A stretch of 64,000 bases of DNA from Ruminococcus callidus (GCF_020709055.1 NZ_JAJFCK010000014.1:9911-73910), one strand, 5' to 3'; shown: positions 51,141 to 60,268, numbered from the stretch's first letter. The notes: a model not told the origin generated them from the letters alone. Translations and numbers: made by a program.

Positions 51141-52763
51141 TTAATCGGCAGCCTGCCGGAACCAGTCCCATTCCTCCGGTGAGTACCGTTCCCGGAGAAC
51201 TTTGCCATGCTGTGCTTCATAATCCTGCAGCAGCTGCGGTGCTTCTTTCAGAAAATCTTCACCACGTTTGCGGTGGCTCCCATTTTCAGAGAAAAATCCC
51301 ATATCCTCATAGCAAAGGGGATAGACCTGTTCCAGAGCAATTTTTTCCGGCGGCAATTGCAACTGTTTCAACAGCAGTTCTCTGCGGATTTCCGGCAGGG
51401 TGATGCCGTCTGAGGCAGCTTTTGCTGATTGCCGTACTGGTTGCTCCGGCAGCCAGACATAGCCATTTTTCTGCCGTATCGGAAACTTGGTGCATGCCAA
51501 TGTGGGATACAGACGGGCATACCGCCGCAGCTTTTCCTTGGAATCCACTGGCAAAAGCTTGCCGTATTGTTCTGTCAACTTTGCAAAGTCCGGTTTTGTC
51601 AGCGGCTGCGGCTGGTCGCCTAAGGCAGTCGCCGTTTCCCGCAGGAACTGCTCCGCCTGTACGAAAAAGGCATCCTGCTCCGGCTGGGGCAGTGCTGCCA
51701 ATGCTTTTTTTGCCAGCGGCAGCACAGTAAATACCAGCCGTGTCCCCAGCAGCCAGCACCAGTCCACAGACTGTTCCAGCATGCACTGCCGCAGCTGGTC
51801 GGCTATGGTTTGCAACAGCTGTGGTGTGACCTTGCCGGACTCCCGCTTCCACGGCAGAAAATCCTTTCCCAGCGGCTCGGCGTATTCCGGCTGGCACAGC
51901 TGCATCTCGCCGGAAAAGGGAACCCCCTTTTGCCGGCAGAAACAGAAGTATGCCGCCAGTACTTGCTGCCGTTCGTTTTCGTTAGTTCCAAACAGACGGC
52001 ACACTTTTCCCTCTGCTGTGAGAGCAATGCCGCCCAGCAGCCGATCACATCTCCACAGCAGCCAGCTTTCCGTGCTGCCGTCATCTGCGGAAAAGCCGCC
52101 GGAAACCGGCTGCAACAGGTACGAAACAAACCGATTTTCAAAATATAGTATTCCAAACTGAGTTTCCAAGAAAGTGCAAAGCTTTGCATGGGAGAGATCG
52201 TGCTTCTTTCGCCTGCCATATTCTTCCCGCCGGAATTGCCCCAGTGCCTCAGTCAGGTCGGCAGCGTCGGAGAGCGTTTTCAAATGATTGACAGAGGGAA
52301 TTTCGCCGCCCACCCAGCGAAAATCGTGCCGGAGAAACTGCGTTTCCAACATTCTGTTGTACGCATAATCGAAAAATGCGAAGCAGCGGCTTCCCAGAGC
52401 CTGTTCCGTATCCCGCCGTCGCTGTCTGCCGGCTTTGGAAAAGTAATAGGCTGCTATTTCCGGAAGCAGTGCCGCATACTTGCCGTGGTAGCGGGTGGAA
52501 AGACGGCGAATCGTCCACCCATTTCCTTGCAGCGTGACAGAGGCTGTCCCTTCCGGCAAAAGTGCCGTCATGGTGTAATCGTCGAATCCGTCATCACACC
52601 GCTTGATGCAGTCGGAGAGGTATCCTGTGACGAACATCTGCGTTCCCGTGGTTTCCTCCGTGAGAATCGCCGATGGGATCTTCTCCAGCAGCAGGCTGTA
52701 TTGTTTCAGACAGTGCCGCAGAAAATCCATGTCGCAGTACTGCCAGCGATAGGAATATGCCAT
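51141..52763 (-). CDS. Large hypothetical protein (540 residues)
   Basis: It starts at the ATG at 52763, one base after the ung stop, with GGAG upstream; an earlier frame to 52850 lies inside ung. The sequence is soluble and mixed alpha/beta, with many Cys, Trp and Tyr residues. Notable pieces are FYAYNRML-like FFDYAYNRMLETQFLRHDF, LLWRCDRLLGGIALT and QYGKLLPVDSKEKLRRYARL. I do not recognise a family or an active-site motif. Its context is only ung, probably as an operon. Confidence 0.7.
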   Translation of the reverse strand: MAYSYRWQYCDMDFLRHCLKQYSLLLEKIPSAILTEETTGTQMFVTGYLSDCIKRCDDGFDDYTMTALLPEGTASVTLQGNGWTIRRLSTRYHGKYAALLPEIAAYYFSKAGRQRRRDTEQALGSRCFAFFDYAYNRMLETQFLRHDFRWVGGEIPSVNHLKTLSDAADLTEALGQFRREEYGRRKKHDLSHAKLCTFLETQFGILYFENRFVSYLLQPVSGGFSADDGSTESWLLWRCDRLLGGIALTAEGKVCRLFGTNENERQQVLAAYFCFCRQKGVPFSGEMQLCQPEYAEPLGKDFLPWKRESGKVTPQLLQTIADQLRQCMLEQSVDWCWLLGTRLVFTVLPLAKKALAALPQPEQDAFFVQAEQFLRETATALGDQPQPLTKPDFAKLTEQYGKLLPVDSKEKLRRYARLYPTLACTKFPIRQKNGYVWLPEQPVRQSAKAASDGITLPEIRRELLLKQLQLPPEKIALEQVYPLCYEDMGFFSENGSHRKRGEDFLKEAPQLLQDYEAQHGKVLRERYSPEEWDWFRQAAD

Positions 52764-52764
52764 G

Positions 52765-53433
52765 TCAGATGCTCCAGTCAATTTCCGGCAGCCCGTGCTC
52801 CCGGAGAAACGCATTTGCCTTGGAGAAATGCTTGCAGCCGAAGAAGCCATGATAGGCGGACAGAGGGCTGGGGTGTGCGGCAGTCAGCACCAGATGCTGG
52901 GGGTGCTGGATCAGGGCTTTCTTTGCCTTGGCGTTGTTGCCCCAGAGCAGGAACACCACCGGTTCTTCCCGCTGGTCCAGCAGCCGGATGACATCATCGG
53001 TGAACTGCTCCCAGCCCTTGCCCTTGTGGGAGTTTGCCTGTCCGGCACGCACCGTCAGCACCGTGTTCAGCAGCAGCACGCCGTGCTTTGCCCAGTTGGT
53101 CAGCTCGCCGTGCTTGCCGGTGTTGTCGATGCCCACATCGTCCTTGATCTCCTTGAAGATGTTCACCAGCGACGGCGGCGGAGCCACGCCTTTCCGCACG
53201 GAAAAGCTGAGCCCGTGCGCCTGATTGGGGTTGTGGTAGGGATCCTGCCCCAGAATCACCGCCCGCACCTTGGCGTAGGGGGTGTATTTCAGGGCGTTGA
53301 AGATGTCATACATGCCGGGGTAGATCGTATAGTTCCGGTATTCCTCCATGAGGAATTTCCGCAGGTTCTGATAATAGGTCTTGGCGAACTCGCCGTCTAA
53401 GATGGTGTCCCAGTCGTTTCCGAAATGTACCAT
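52765..53433 (-). CDS. ung: Uracil-DNA glycosylase
   Basis: 222 residues from the ATG at 53433, eight bases after AGAAGGAG; a TTG at 53439 is less likely. VRAVILGQDPYHNPNQAHG holds catalytic D64 and the water-activating loop, PPPSLVNIFKE the uracil site, and AAHPSPLSAYHGFFG the second catalytic His. It removes uracil from DNA. The length and motifs are those of family 1 enzymes. Confidence 0.97.
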   Translation of the reverse strand: MVHFGNDWDTILDGEFAKTYYQNLRKFLMEEYRNYTIYPGMYDIFNALKYTPYAKVRAVILGQDPYHNPNQAHGLSFSVRKGVAPPPSLVNIFKEIKDDVGIDNTGKHGELTNWAKHGVLLLNTVLTVRAGQANSHKGKGWEQFTDDVIRLLDQREEPVVFLLWGNNAKAKKALIQHPQHLVLTAAHPSPLSAYHGFFGCKHFSKANAFLREHGLPEIDWSI

Positions 53434-53475
53434 TTGCAAAGCTCCTTCTCTTTGTGTTGCACAGGATATGATACC

Positions 53476-53504
53476 ATTATATCATAAGGACAGCGGGATT
53501 GCAA
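53476..53504 (-). promoter_or_regulatory. Promoter of ung and the hypothetical protein
   Basis: The minus strand has TTGCAA (53504-53499), a 17-base spacer and TATAAT (53481-53476). Confidence 0.82.
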
Positions 53505-53597
53505 CGCCGGCGGGGAAAGTTTTCCCCAGAAATTTGGAGACCTCGCCGAATTTAAATCTTTCAAATCGGCAATGTTGTACAAGTTTTGCCGCGGCTA

Positions 53598-53626
53598 TTG
53601 ACTAATTGCGAATTTTAGCATATAAT
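53598..53626 (+). promoter_or_regulatory. Promoter of secD-secF
   Basis: TTGACT (53598-53603), a 17-base spacer and TATAAT (53621-53626). RNA would start near 53633, leaving a leader of about 120 bases with no recognised element. Confidence 0.85.
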
Positions 53627-53753
53627 AATAAGTAATTGTCAGTCGTGCATGCTGCCGCAGAGGCTCGTCCCCTGCACTGCCGCCATGCACACGCAAGCAC
53701 ACATATTTTGCGGCGCTGGGACAGACAGCCGCCGCACCACAGGAGGCTAAATC

Positions 53754-55175
53754 GTGAGAAAAGTGAAAAAACCCGTTTTCTTCATCGTATTTGCCGTCAT
53801 CGCCCTGTTCACCCTCACCACCCTCTTTGGCGTGCACTCCCAGTACGGCGACATCGTGACCACCTATGTTCACGGGGTCGACGATATCCGTCTGGGCATC
53901 GACATCCAAGGCGGTGTAGACGTTACCTTTGAACCGGCAGACGACGTAGATGCAACGAAGGAACAAATGGACGCTGCGCTGGAGACCATCAAGCTCCGTC
54001 TGGCAAACCAGAACATCAGCGACAGCGAAACGTATCTGGACTACAAGAGCAACCGCATTATCGTCCGCTTCCCCTGGCAGGCAGGCGAAACGAACTTCGA
54101 TCCGGAAGCTGCGGTCAAGGAGCTGGGCGAAACCGCCGAGCTGACATTCCGCAAGGGCACCGACACCGCCTATGACGACAACGGCGACACCGTTCCCGCC
54201 GGCGAGATCGTTCTGACGGGTGCCGACGTGGAGAGCGCCGGAACCGGTGCCACACAAGACGACTCCACCAAGGAATACACCTATATGGTCACCCTGAACC
54301 TGAACGACAGCGGTAAGGAAAAGTTCTATGAGGCAACCTCGGAACTGTACCAGTCCAAGGGTCAGATCTCCATCTGGATGGACAACACCATGATCTCTGC
54401 GCCCTCTGTCAGCGCCGTGATCTCAGATGGCAAGGCCACCATTACCGGCAACTTCACCTACGAGAGCGCCAAGGAGCTGGCAGACAAGATCAACGCCGGC
54501 GCACTGCCGTTCTCGCTGGAAACCACAAGCTTCAAGACCATCTCCCCGACCATGGGCGAGGGTGCGCTGAACGCCATGATCATCGCCGGCATCATCACGC
54601 TGGCATGCATCGTCATCTACATGATCGTTCTGTACCGCCTGCTGGGTGTGGTTGCTTCCATCACCCTGATCGGACAGGTTGCCGGCATGCTGGCAGCAGT
54701 TTCGGGCTGGTTCGGCTTCATGTCCAGCAGCACGCTGACGATCCCCGGCATTGCGGGTATCATCCTCTCCGTGGGCATGGGTGTTGACGCCAATATCATC
54801 ACCGGCGAGCGTATCCGTGAGGAGCTGCGCAAGGGCAAGACGCTGGACACTGCACTGCAGTCCGGTTATCACCGTGCGTTCAGCGCCATCTTCGACGGCA
54901 ACCTCACCGGTATCATTGTTGCCATCGTCCTCATGGGCGCATTCGGCGTTCCCAGCAGCATCTGGGCAAAACTGTTCAACAAGATCTTCTTCTTCTTCGG
55001 CGCAACCACCGAGGGCGTTATCTACTCCTTCGGCTTCACGCTGATGACCGGTCTGATCATGAACTTTATCATGGGCGTACTGGCTGCAAGACTCCTGACC
55101 ATGTCGCTGTCTAACTTCAAGTGCTTCCAGAACAAAAAGCTTTACGGAGGTGATATCCATGTCAAAGCAGACTAA
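53754..55175 (+). CDS. secD: Protein translocase subunit SecD
   Basis: 473 residues from a GTG at 53754 after GGAGGC. One N-terminal membrane segment is followed by LGIDIQGGVDVTFEP (the SecD D1 motif). Residues 70-275 form the periplasmic-type P1 head, and five membrane segments follow (LYRLLGVVASITLIGQVAGM and GIAGIILSVGMGVDANIIT carry the conserved G/D residues). It pulls exported proteins across the membrane with SecF, using the ion gradient. The start of secF overlaps its end. Confidence 0.97.
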   Translation: MRKVKKPVFFIVFAVIALFTLTTLFGVHSQYGDIVTTYVHGVDDIRLGIDIQGGVDVTFEPADDVDATKEQMDAALETIKLRLANQNISDSETYLDYKSNRIIVRFPWQAGETNFDPEAAVKELGETAELTFRKGTDTAYDDNGDTVPAGEIVLTGADVESAGTGATQDDSTKEYTYMVTLNLNDSGKEKFYEATSELYQSKGQISIWMDNTMISAPSVSAVISDGKATITGNFTYESAKELADKINAGALPFSLETTSFKTISPTMGEGALNAMIIAGIITLACIVIYMIVLYRLLGVVASITLIGQVAGMLAAVSGWFGFMSSSTLTIPGIAGIILSVGMGVDANIITGERIREELRKGKTLDTALQSGYHRAFSAIFDGNLTGIIVAIVLMGAFGVPSSIWAKLFNKIFFFFGATTEGVIYSFGFTLMTGLIMNFIMGVLAARLLTMSLSNFKCFQNKKLYGGDIHVKAD

Positions 55176-56160
55176 TCCGGAAAAAGAGGGAAAGAAATAC
55201 GACGTGGACGTCAAGGTCCGCAACTTCTGCGGCAAGGCGAAGATCTTTTTCATCATCTCCCTCGCATTGATCGTCATCTCGCTGCTCTCCACCTTCACCG
55301 GCGTGGACATTGCGCTGGAATTCAAGGGCGGTACCATCATCACCTACAGCTATATGGGCGACATGGACGAGTCCAAGCTGGAAAAGGAGCTGACTGCTCT
55401 GGTCGGCTCTGCGGTCAACGCACAGGAGGGCGAGAGCCTGGAGGGCAACGCCCACACCCTGTCCCTCTCCTTCAGCTCCAACGAGGGTCTGACCGTAGAA
55501 CGGCAGGCAGAGGTTACCGACAAGATCCAGGAACTGTATCCGGACAGCCAGCTGGAACTGCTGGACTCCAACGACGTTGACGCACGTTCCGGCGGCGAGT
55601 TCTTCGCCAAGTGCCTCGTTGCAGCAGCATTTGCAGCACTGATCCTGATCGTTTACATCGCCTTCCGGTTCAAGCAGATCAGCGGCTGGTCCGCCGGCGT
55701 GTGCGCCGTACTGGGACTGCTCTCCACACTGGTGGTCACCTACGGCAGCGTTGTGCTCATCGGCTTCGAGATCGACTCCAACTTCATGGCAGTCATCCTG
55801 ACGCTGCTGGGCTATGCCATCAACGATACGATCATCATCTACGACCGTATCCGTGAGAACCAGACACTGCTCCCCGGCATGCAGATCGAGGATCTGGTCA
55901 ACATCAGCTCCTCCCAGTCCCTGCGCCGAAGCATCCGGACCTCCGTCACCACATTCAGCTCCATGCTGATCGTGACCATTGTTTCTCTGGTTATGGGTCT
56001 GGATTCCATCCTGAGCTTCTCCGTTCCCATGATGGTGGGCATCGCAATGGGTACTTACAACTCCATCTGCTTCGTTCCCAGCCTGTGGGTATGGTGGCAG
56101 AAAAAGCGTGGCATCTCCGTTCTTGCTCCGGTAAAGACCAAGAAAAAAGCCAACGCATAA
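55159..56160 (+). CDS. secF: Protein translocase subunit SecF
   Basis: 333 residues from the ATG at 55159 after GGAGGTGATA. The first membrane segment leads to DIALEFKGGTIITYSY, then the small extracellular domain (about 60-140). VILTLLGYAINDTIIIYDRIREN contains the conserved D in TM4-5, here GYAINDTIIIYDRIREN. It is the usual partner of secD and shares its transcript. Confidence 0.97.
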   Translation: MSKQTNPEKEGKKYDVDVKVRNFCGKAKIFFIISLALIVISLLSTFTGVDIALEFKGGTIITYSYMGDMDESKLEKELTALVGSAVNAQEGESLEGNAHTLSLSFSSNEGLTVERQAEVTDKIQELYPDSQLELLDSNDVDARSGGEFFAKCLVAAAFAALILIVYIAFRFKQISGWSAGVCAVLGLLSTLVVTYGSVVLIGFEIDSNFMAVILTLLGYAINDTIIIYDRIRENQTLLPGMQIEDLVNISSSQSLRRSIRTSVTTFSSMLIVTIVSLVMGLDSILSFSVPMMVGIAMGTYNSICFVPSLWVWWQKKRGISVLAPVKTKKKANA

Positions 56161-56183
56161 GTTCCGGTAAATTTACCATCTTA

Positions 56184-56344
56184 AGAGCCTGTTTCGCATC
56201 TTTTCCGCACATCTTTTCGGCAGATTTTGCCGGTGACAGCGTCAAAAAACCTTGCCATACGACAGTATGCCTGCGGATTTTTTCCTTGTCACTGACAAAA
56301 TCATGCTCGAAAATCTGCGCATAAAAAGATACGGAACAAGCTCT
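56184..56344. repeat. R3 palindromic element, copy 5 (161 bp)
   Basis: Ends AGAGCCTGTTTCGCATCTTTT and AAAAGATACGGAACAAGCTCT are near-perfect inverses. The interior holds GGCAGATTTTGCC, CTTGCCATACGACAGTATGCC and TTCCTTGTCACTGACAAAATCATGCTCGAAAA in part. It starts 23 bases after the secF stop, just after an in-frame-looking TTAA. A terminator follows directly. Confidence 0.8.
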
Positions 56345-56385
56345 AACAGCGTCTGTCCCTTCGGGGACGGGCGCTGTTTCTTTTT
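56345..56385 (+). terminator. Terminator of secD-secF
   Basis: AACAGCGTCTGTCCC, tetraloop TTCG, GGGACGGGCGCTGTT, then TCTTTTT. Confidence 0.88.
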
Positions 56386-56397
56386 GAGGGCATTCAT

Positions 56398-56426
56398 TTG
56401 ACGTTCCTCGGGAAATGTGCTACAAT
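56398..56426 (+). promoter_or_regulatory. Promoter of the GDPD-PPTase operon
   Basis: TTGACG (56398-56403), a 17-base spacer and TACAAT (56421-56426). The leader is about 170 bases and contains an R4 palindrome at 56493-56512 followed by the tail of an R2 element (CTGACGAGTCCAGCGACCTCG). Confidence 0.75.
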
Positions 56427-56492
56427 AAACACAGAAACCTGATGCGGTTCGGGAGTGTTGGTGTGTGTACACAGAAACCTCTGACAAAACCA

Positions 56493-56512
56493 GCGGACAC
56501 GGCACGCCGTGT
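56493..56512. repeat. R4 20-bp palindrome in the GDPD leader
   Basis: GGACACGGCACGCCGTGTCC followed by CTAC, the same unit as at 26282-26301 in inverse orientation. In the transcript it would form a strong hairpin about 90 bases before the start. Confidence 0.65.
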
Positions 56513-56604
56513 CCCTACACGCCTGTCTGACGAGTCCAGCGACCTCGTTTCGCTCTGTTCCTGCGCTTCCCGAATCCATCAGAAATCACTGGGGGTATTC
56601 TGCA

Positions 56605-58431
56605 TTGAACCAATTTCGAACCGGACTCCGGCTGCTCTGGCAGCACTTCCCTGCGCTCATCGTCTTTGAGCTGCTCTGGAAGCTTCTCACCGTTCTCATC
56701 ATTGCGCCGACACTGGGCGGTCTGGTACAGGCTGCCATTCGTGCGGCGCATCTGCGCTATCTCACCAACTCCAATCTGCTCCAATTCCTGCGCTCCCCGT
56801 GGACGCTGCTGCTTCTGGCGGTGCTCCTCGTGCTGGCAGCGCTGTACACCCTATTTGAGATCGCTGCCGTCTGCGCCTGCTTTGCGCAGCCCGCCCGTCA
56901 GCCCATGCGCAAAATGCTCCGCCACATGATACGTACCGGCATCCGCTCTCTGCGCCGGTTCTTCACCCACGGCAGCCCCCTGCTGCTGTTCCATCTGCTG
57001 GTACTCATTCCTCTCATGCAGTTCTCCGCTGCCTCCGGTATCTTCGCCGTCATGGGCATTCCGGACTTCATCTCCTACTATCTCACCAAGAAAGAGTTCC
57101 TGCTTCCCATCTATCTGACGGCGATCGTGCTGTGCTGCCTGCTGTCTGTCCGGTGGATCTTCTCTTCTGTGCTCTTTGTGCGCTCCCGCTGCAAATTCCG
57201 CAGCGCCCGCAAGTGCAGCGCCTCGCTGGTAAAAGGGCGCTTCTGGCGCACGTTTCTCTCGGTGCTGGTGTGGAACTTATGCTATTTCGGCGTACTGCTG
57301 GCGCTGCTGGCGGTCATCCTCCTGCTGGCACTGCTGGCGATGCACATCATCCACGGCAGCAGCTTCATTCCCTCCCGTGCGCTACAGGTGCTGAAGCTGC
57401 TGGTGCAGCTGGTGCTGTGGACGTTCTCGTTCTTCTCCACGCCCATCTGCATGGCGCATCTCATGGCGCTGCTGCAAAAACGGCGGGCGCAGTGTCCGGA
57501 CGTGGCGTTTCCGGAGCCGGAGCCTGCCACCCGCAAAGCTGCCACGCCGTTCCGCCGGCGCACGATCCTCATCTCCGCCGTCTGCTGTGCCACAGCTGCG
57601 CTGGTGCTGAACTTCTCCTTTGTCTACAGTCTGGTGGCAGACCGCTCCACCCTCCAGCTCACCCTGTTCCAAAAGCCGTCTGTGACGGCGCACAGAGGAC
57701 TTTCCGCCCATGCGCCGGAAAATACCCTCTACGCTTTCTCGGATGCCATAGACGCCGGCGCAAACCTCATTGAGCTGGACGTGCAGCAGACCAAAGACGG
57801 CGTGCTGGTGGTCATGCACGACTCCAGCCTCCGGCGCACCACCGGCGACAAGCGCAGCATCTGGGAGGTGGACTACGACGAGATCGCCGATCTGGATGCC
57901 GGCAGCTGGTTCGATCCGGCATACGCCAACGCACGCATCTCCACACTGGAGGACGTGCTGCGCTTCGTGGGCGGCAAAGTACAGCTCAACATCGAGATCA
58001 AGCCCACCAAACACAACACCGACGATCTGGAACAGAATGTCGCCGACCTCATCGCACAGTACGGCTATGAGGACAAGTGCTGGGTGACCTCGTTCTCCTA
58101 CACCTCCCTGAAAAAGGTCAAGCAGGCGAACCCCAACATCCGCACCGGCTACATCATGAGCGTGGCATACGGCAGATTCTACACCCTGAAATACGCAGAC
58201 GCATTCAGCCTGAACAAGGTTTTCATCACACGGCAGGTGGTCAACTCCGCCCATCAGGCGGGCAAGCAGGTCTTTGCGTGGACGGTCAACAGCACCTCGG
58301 AGGTGCGCAGTCTTTGCAATCTCCACGTGGACAGCATCATCACCGACGACCCCGTCATGGCGCAGCAGGTCATCGCACGGAACAACTCCAGCGAAACTCT
58401 GCGCACCATTCTGGACTATCTGGTCAACTAG
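56605..58431 (+). CDS. Membrane-anchored glycerophosphodiester phosphodiesterase
   Basis: 608 residues from a TTG at 56605 with GGGGGTA upstream; the open frame continues to 56509 without a ribosome site. Six or more membrane segments fill residues 1-370. The GDPD domain follows: VTAHRGLSAHAPENTLYAF (the HR and ENT motifs), LIELDVQQTKDGVLVVMHD and VQLNIEIKPTK. It hydrolyses glycerophosphodiesters and may act on lipid or teichoic-acid fragments outside the cell. It is co-transcribed with a PPTase. Confidence 0.9.
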   Translation: MNQFRTGLRLLWQHFPALIVFELLWKLLTVLIIAPTLGGLVQAAIRAAHLRYLTNSNLLQFLRSPWTLLLLAVLLVLAALYTLFEIAAVCACFAQPARQPMRKMLRHMIRTGIRSLRRFFTHGSPLLLFHLLVLIPLMQFSAASGIFAVMGIPDFISYYLTKKEFLLPIYLTAIVLCCLLSVRWIFSSVLFVRSRCKFRSARKCSASLVKGRFWRTFLSVLVWNLCYFGVLLALLAVILLLALLAMHIIHGSSFIPSRALQVLKLLVQLVLWTFSFFSTPICMAHLMALLQKRRAQCPDVAFPEPEPATRKAATPFRRRTILISAVCCATAALVLNFSFVYSLVADRSTLQLTLFQKPSVTAHRGLSAHAPENTLYAFSDAIDAGANLIELDVQQTKDGVLVVMHDSSLRRTTGDKRSIWEVDYDEIADLDAGSWFDPAYANARISTLEDVLRFVGGKVQLNIEIKPTKHNTDDLEQNVADLIAQYGYEDKCWVTSFSYTSLKKVKQANPNIRTGYIMSVAYGRFYTLKYADAFSLNKVFITRQVVNSAHQAGKQVFAWTVNSTSEVRSLCNLHVDSIITDDPVMAQQVIARNNSSETLRTILDYLVN

Positions 58432-58444
58432 GAGGAAACTTCCC

Positions 58445-59002
58445 ATGCAGCTCTTCTACACCCCTGTCACCGGCAGCGACAAACAGGCAGAACACCGCAC
58501 GGCGCACGCCCTGCTTCGGGCGGTACTCCGGCAGGCATACGGGCTGGAGGATGCGGTGCTGGCGCAGGACGAACACGGCAAGCCCTTTCTCCCCCGGCAT
58601 CCGGAGATCGCCTTTAACCTGAGCCACTGCGCCGGACTGGCGGTGTGCGGTGTGGCTGGCGAACCTTTGGGCGTGGATGCCGAACAGATCCGTCCCCTGC
58701 GGGAGCGTGTGCTGCGCCGTGTCTTTGCGCCGGAGGAGGTCGCTGCCGTTGGGGAGAGCGCCTCGCCGGACGAGATGTTCTTTCGGTTCTGGACGCTCAA
58801 GGAGAGCTTTGTCAAGGCCATCGGCATCGGCATCTCCTACCCCATGCAGGAGGTGCGGTTTCAGCTCACCCCCGCAGGCATCCGTTCCAGCCAGCCGGAC
58901 TGGCAGTTCGGGCAGTATCTCCTCCAGGGACAGTGGGTGATCTCCTGCTGTGCGAAAAAGGGAGAGGCTCTGCCGGATGCACCGGCGGCGGTTCTGCTAT
59001 AA
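58445..59002 (+). CDS. Sfp-type 4'-phosphopantetheinyl transferase
   Basis: 185 residues from the ATG at 58445 after GGAGGAAAC, overlapping nothing. IAFNLSHCAGLAVCG, GVDAEQIR (metal-binding D and E) and FWTLKESFVKAIG define the Sfp/AcpT type. It attaches phosphopantetheine to carrier proteins. It is shorter than Sfp (about 225 residues), closer to the AcpS-like small forms. No carrier protein, PKS or NRPS is in the window. Confidence 0.92.
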   Translation: MQLFYTPVTGSDKQAEHRTAHALLRAVLRQAYGLEDAVLAQDEHGKPFLPRHPEIAFNLSHCAGLAVCGVAGEPLGVDAEQIRPLRERVLRRVFAPEEVAAVGESASPDEMFFRFWTLKESFVKAIGIGISYPMQEVRFQLTPAGIRSSQPDWQFGQYLLQGQWVISCCAKKGEALPDAPAAVLL

Positions 59003-59041
59003 AAAACAGCCCCTCGTCTGTGCGGACGAGGGGCTTTGTGG
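59001..59041 (+). terminator. Terminator of the GDPD-PPTase operon
   Basis: AGCCCCTCGTC, loop TGTGCG, GACGAGGGGCT, then TTGTGGTTT. The T tract is imperfect. Confidence 0.78.
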
Positions 59042-59113
59042 TTTATGTATGACCTGCTTGGAATGGCTGCAACAAATTTGTACCGCATTGATTGGTTCCA
59101 GCAGAAAAGATGC

Positions 59114-59353
59114 GTTGGAAACGTTCCACCGGAACGTTTCCAAAATCATGATACAGCAAACGGAACACAGGGCGGAGCGGTCTTGTTCGCTCCGCCCTCG
59201 AAAAGCTATCGCTTTTCTCACCCACCTTCGACCTGTGCCCAGAAGCATGGGCACGGGGAATTTCGCTGTCTGCGGACAGCGACTTAGAGGGCACGTGCCC
59301 TCTAAGAACACCTCGCCAGCTGCGCTCAGCTGGAGCAGCCTGACGAGTCCAAC
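59114..59353 (+). repeat. R2 multi-hairpin element, copy 5 (full, 240 bp)
   Basis: All seven hairpins are present: GGAAACGTTCC-ACC-GGAACGTTTCC, GGGCGGAGCG...CGCTCCGCCC, GAAAAGC-TATC-GCTTTTC, GTGCCCA-GAAGCA-TGGGCAC, CGCTGTC-TGCG-GACAGCG, TTAGAGGGCA-CG-TGCCCTCTAA and CCAGCTG-CGCT-CAGCTGG. It matches copy 4 except that the sixth hairpin has a fully different but still paired stem. It lies between the convergent PPTase and sortase-like genes. Confidence 0.82.
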
Positions 59354-59426
59354 GACTCCGTTTCTCTTTGCTTCCGCATGATGGTATTTGTTGAACGGAA
59401 CAACCGGTTTCGTTGTGAAGTATATC

Positions 59427-60218
59427 TCACTCCGACGTTTCCTCCACCTCTTCAATTCTTCCGATCAGAACGGTGGCGGATTCCGACCAGTCGCCGGAGA
59501 CATCGCAGGATGCCAGTGCGATAAGGCAGTCATCCTCCGCCAGCTCCACGTCACGCCACTGTTCCGCCGCATCCTTCAGCGCCTCGGCGAACTGCCGGAC
59601 ATCGGACTGCTGTGCCAGCTCGTCCCGCAGGAGATTCTGCACGGTATCGCTTAGCACAGCGCAGCAGAAAAACGTCACCCGATGCACACCGTCCGACATG
59701 ACCAGAATGCCCTGCGGAATCTCGCTGAACTGCTTCTCCTCCCGAAACGACCGCAGCGACCCGAACATGGTGCCGTTGCTCATATTGATGGCGTGCACCA
59801 GCGAGAACGCATCGGAGAAGTCCGGCGCATTGTCCGGATCCAGAAACGGCGTGCCGTAGACATCCACCTGCTGATCCATATTGTGCTCCAGATAATAGGA
59901 GCGGTCCTGCGCATGCATCACCGGATAGTCGATGCCGGTCTTTGGGATGGTCAGCCACGCAGCAATGTCCCTGCCGTCCGCCTGCTTCGTCTGGAACAGC
60001 TTCTCCCGCTCGGAGATCTGCTCGCTGTTATCCACGGCGGACACCAGATTATTTCCGCTGAGCTGCCGCACGACCTCCACAGCGTGAAGTTCTCCGGAGC
60101 CGAAGTACTTGGACTGATGCAGCGCAATGGTCGCACCGGCAACCAGCAGCGCCAGCACCAGACATAGAATAAAGATCCACCGGCTCCGCCACTTTTGCTC
60201 TTTCTCTTCCTGCCCCAT
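59427..60218 (-). CDS. Sortase-B-like protein lacking the catalytic histidine
   Basis: 263 residues from the ATG at 60218, with AAAGGAGTG upstream; a longer frame to 60269 has no such site. A cytosolic start and one membrane segment (residues 14-34) precede the domain. LTIPKTGIDYPVMHAQD and YLEHNMDQQVDVYGTPFLD are class B sortase motifs. The usual YGHNM is here VHAINM (residues 141-146), with I144 in place of the catalytic His. C238 (ALASCDV) and R254 (LIGRI) are kept. H142 might substitute. No LPxTG-like substrate is next to it. Confidence 0.85.
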   Translation of the reverse strand: MGQEEKEQKWRSRWIFILCLVLALLVAGATIALHQSKYFGSGELHAVEVVRQLSGNNLVSAVDNSEQISEREKLFQTKQADGRDIAAWLTIPKTGIDYPVMHAQDRSYYLEHNMDQQVDVYGTPFLDPDNAPDFSDAFSLVHAINMSNGTMFGSLRSFREEKQFSEIPQGILVMSDGVHRVTFFCCAVLSDTVQNLLRDELAQQSDVRQFAEALKDAAEQWRDVELAEDDCLIALASCDVSGDWSESATVLIGRIEEVEETSE

Positions 60219-60268
60219 GACTCCACACTCCTTTCGACAGCAGTCTAGCTTACATGATTTATACATCA

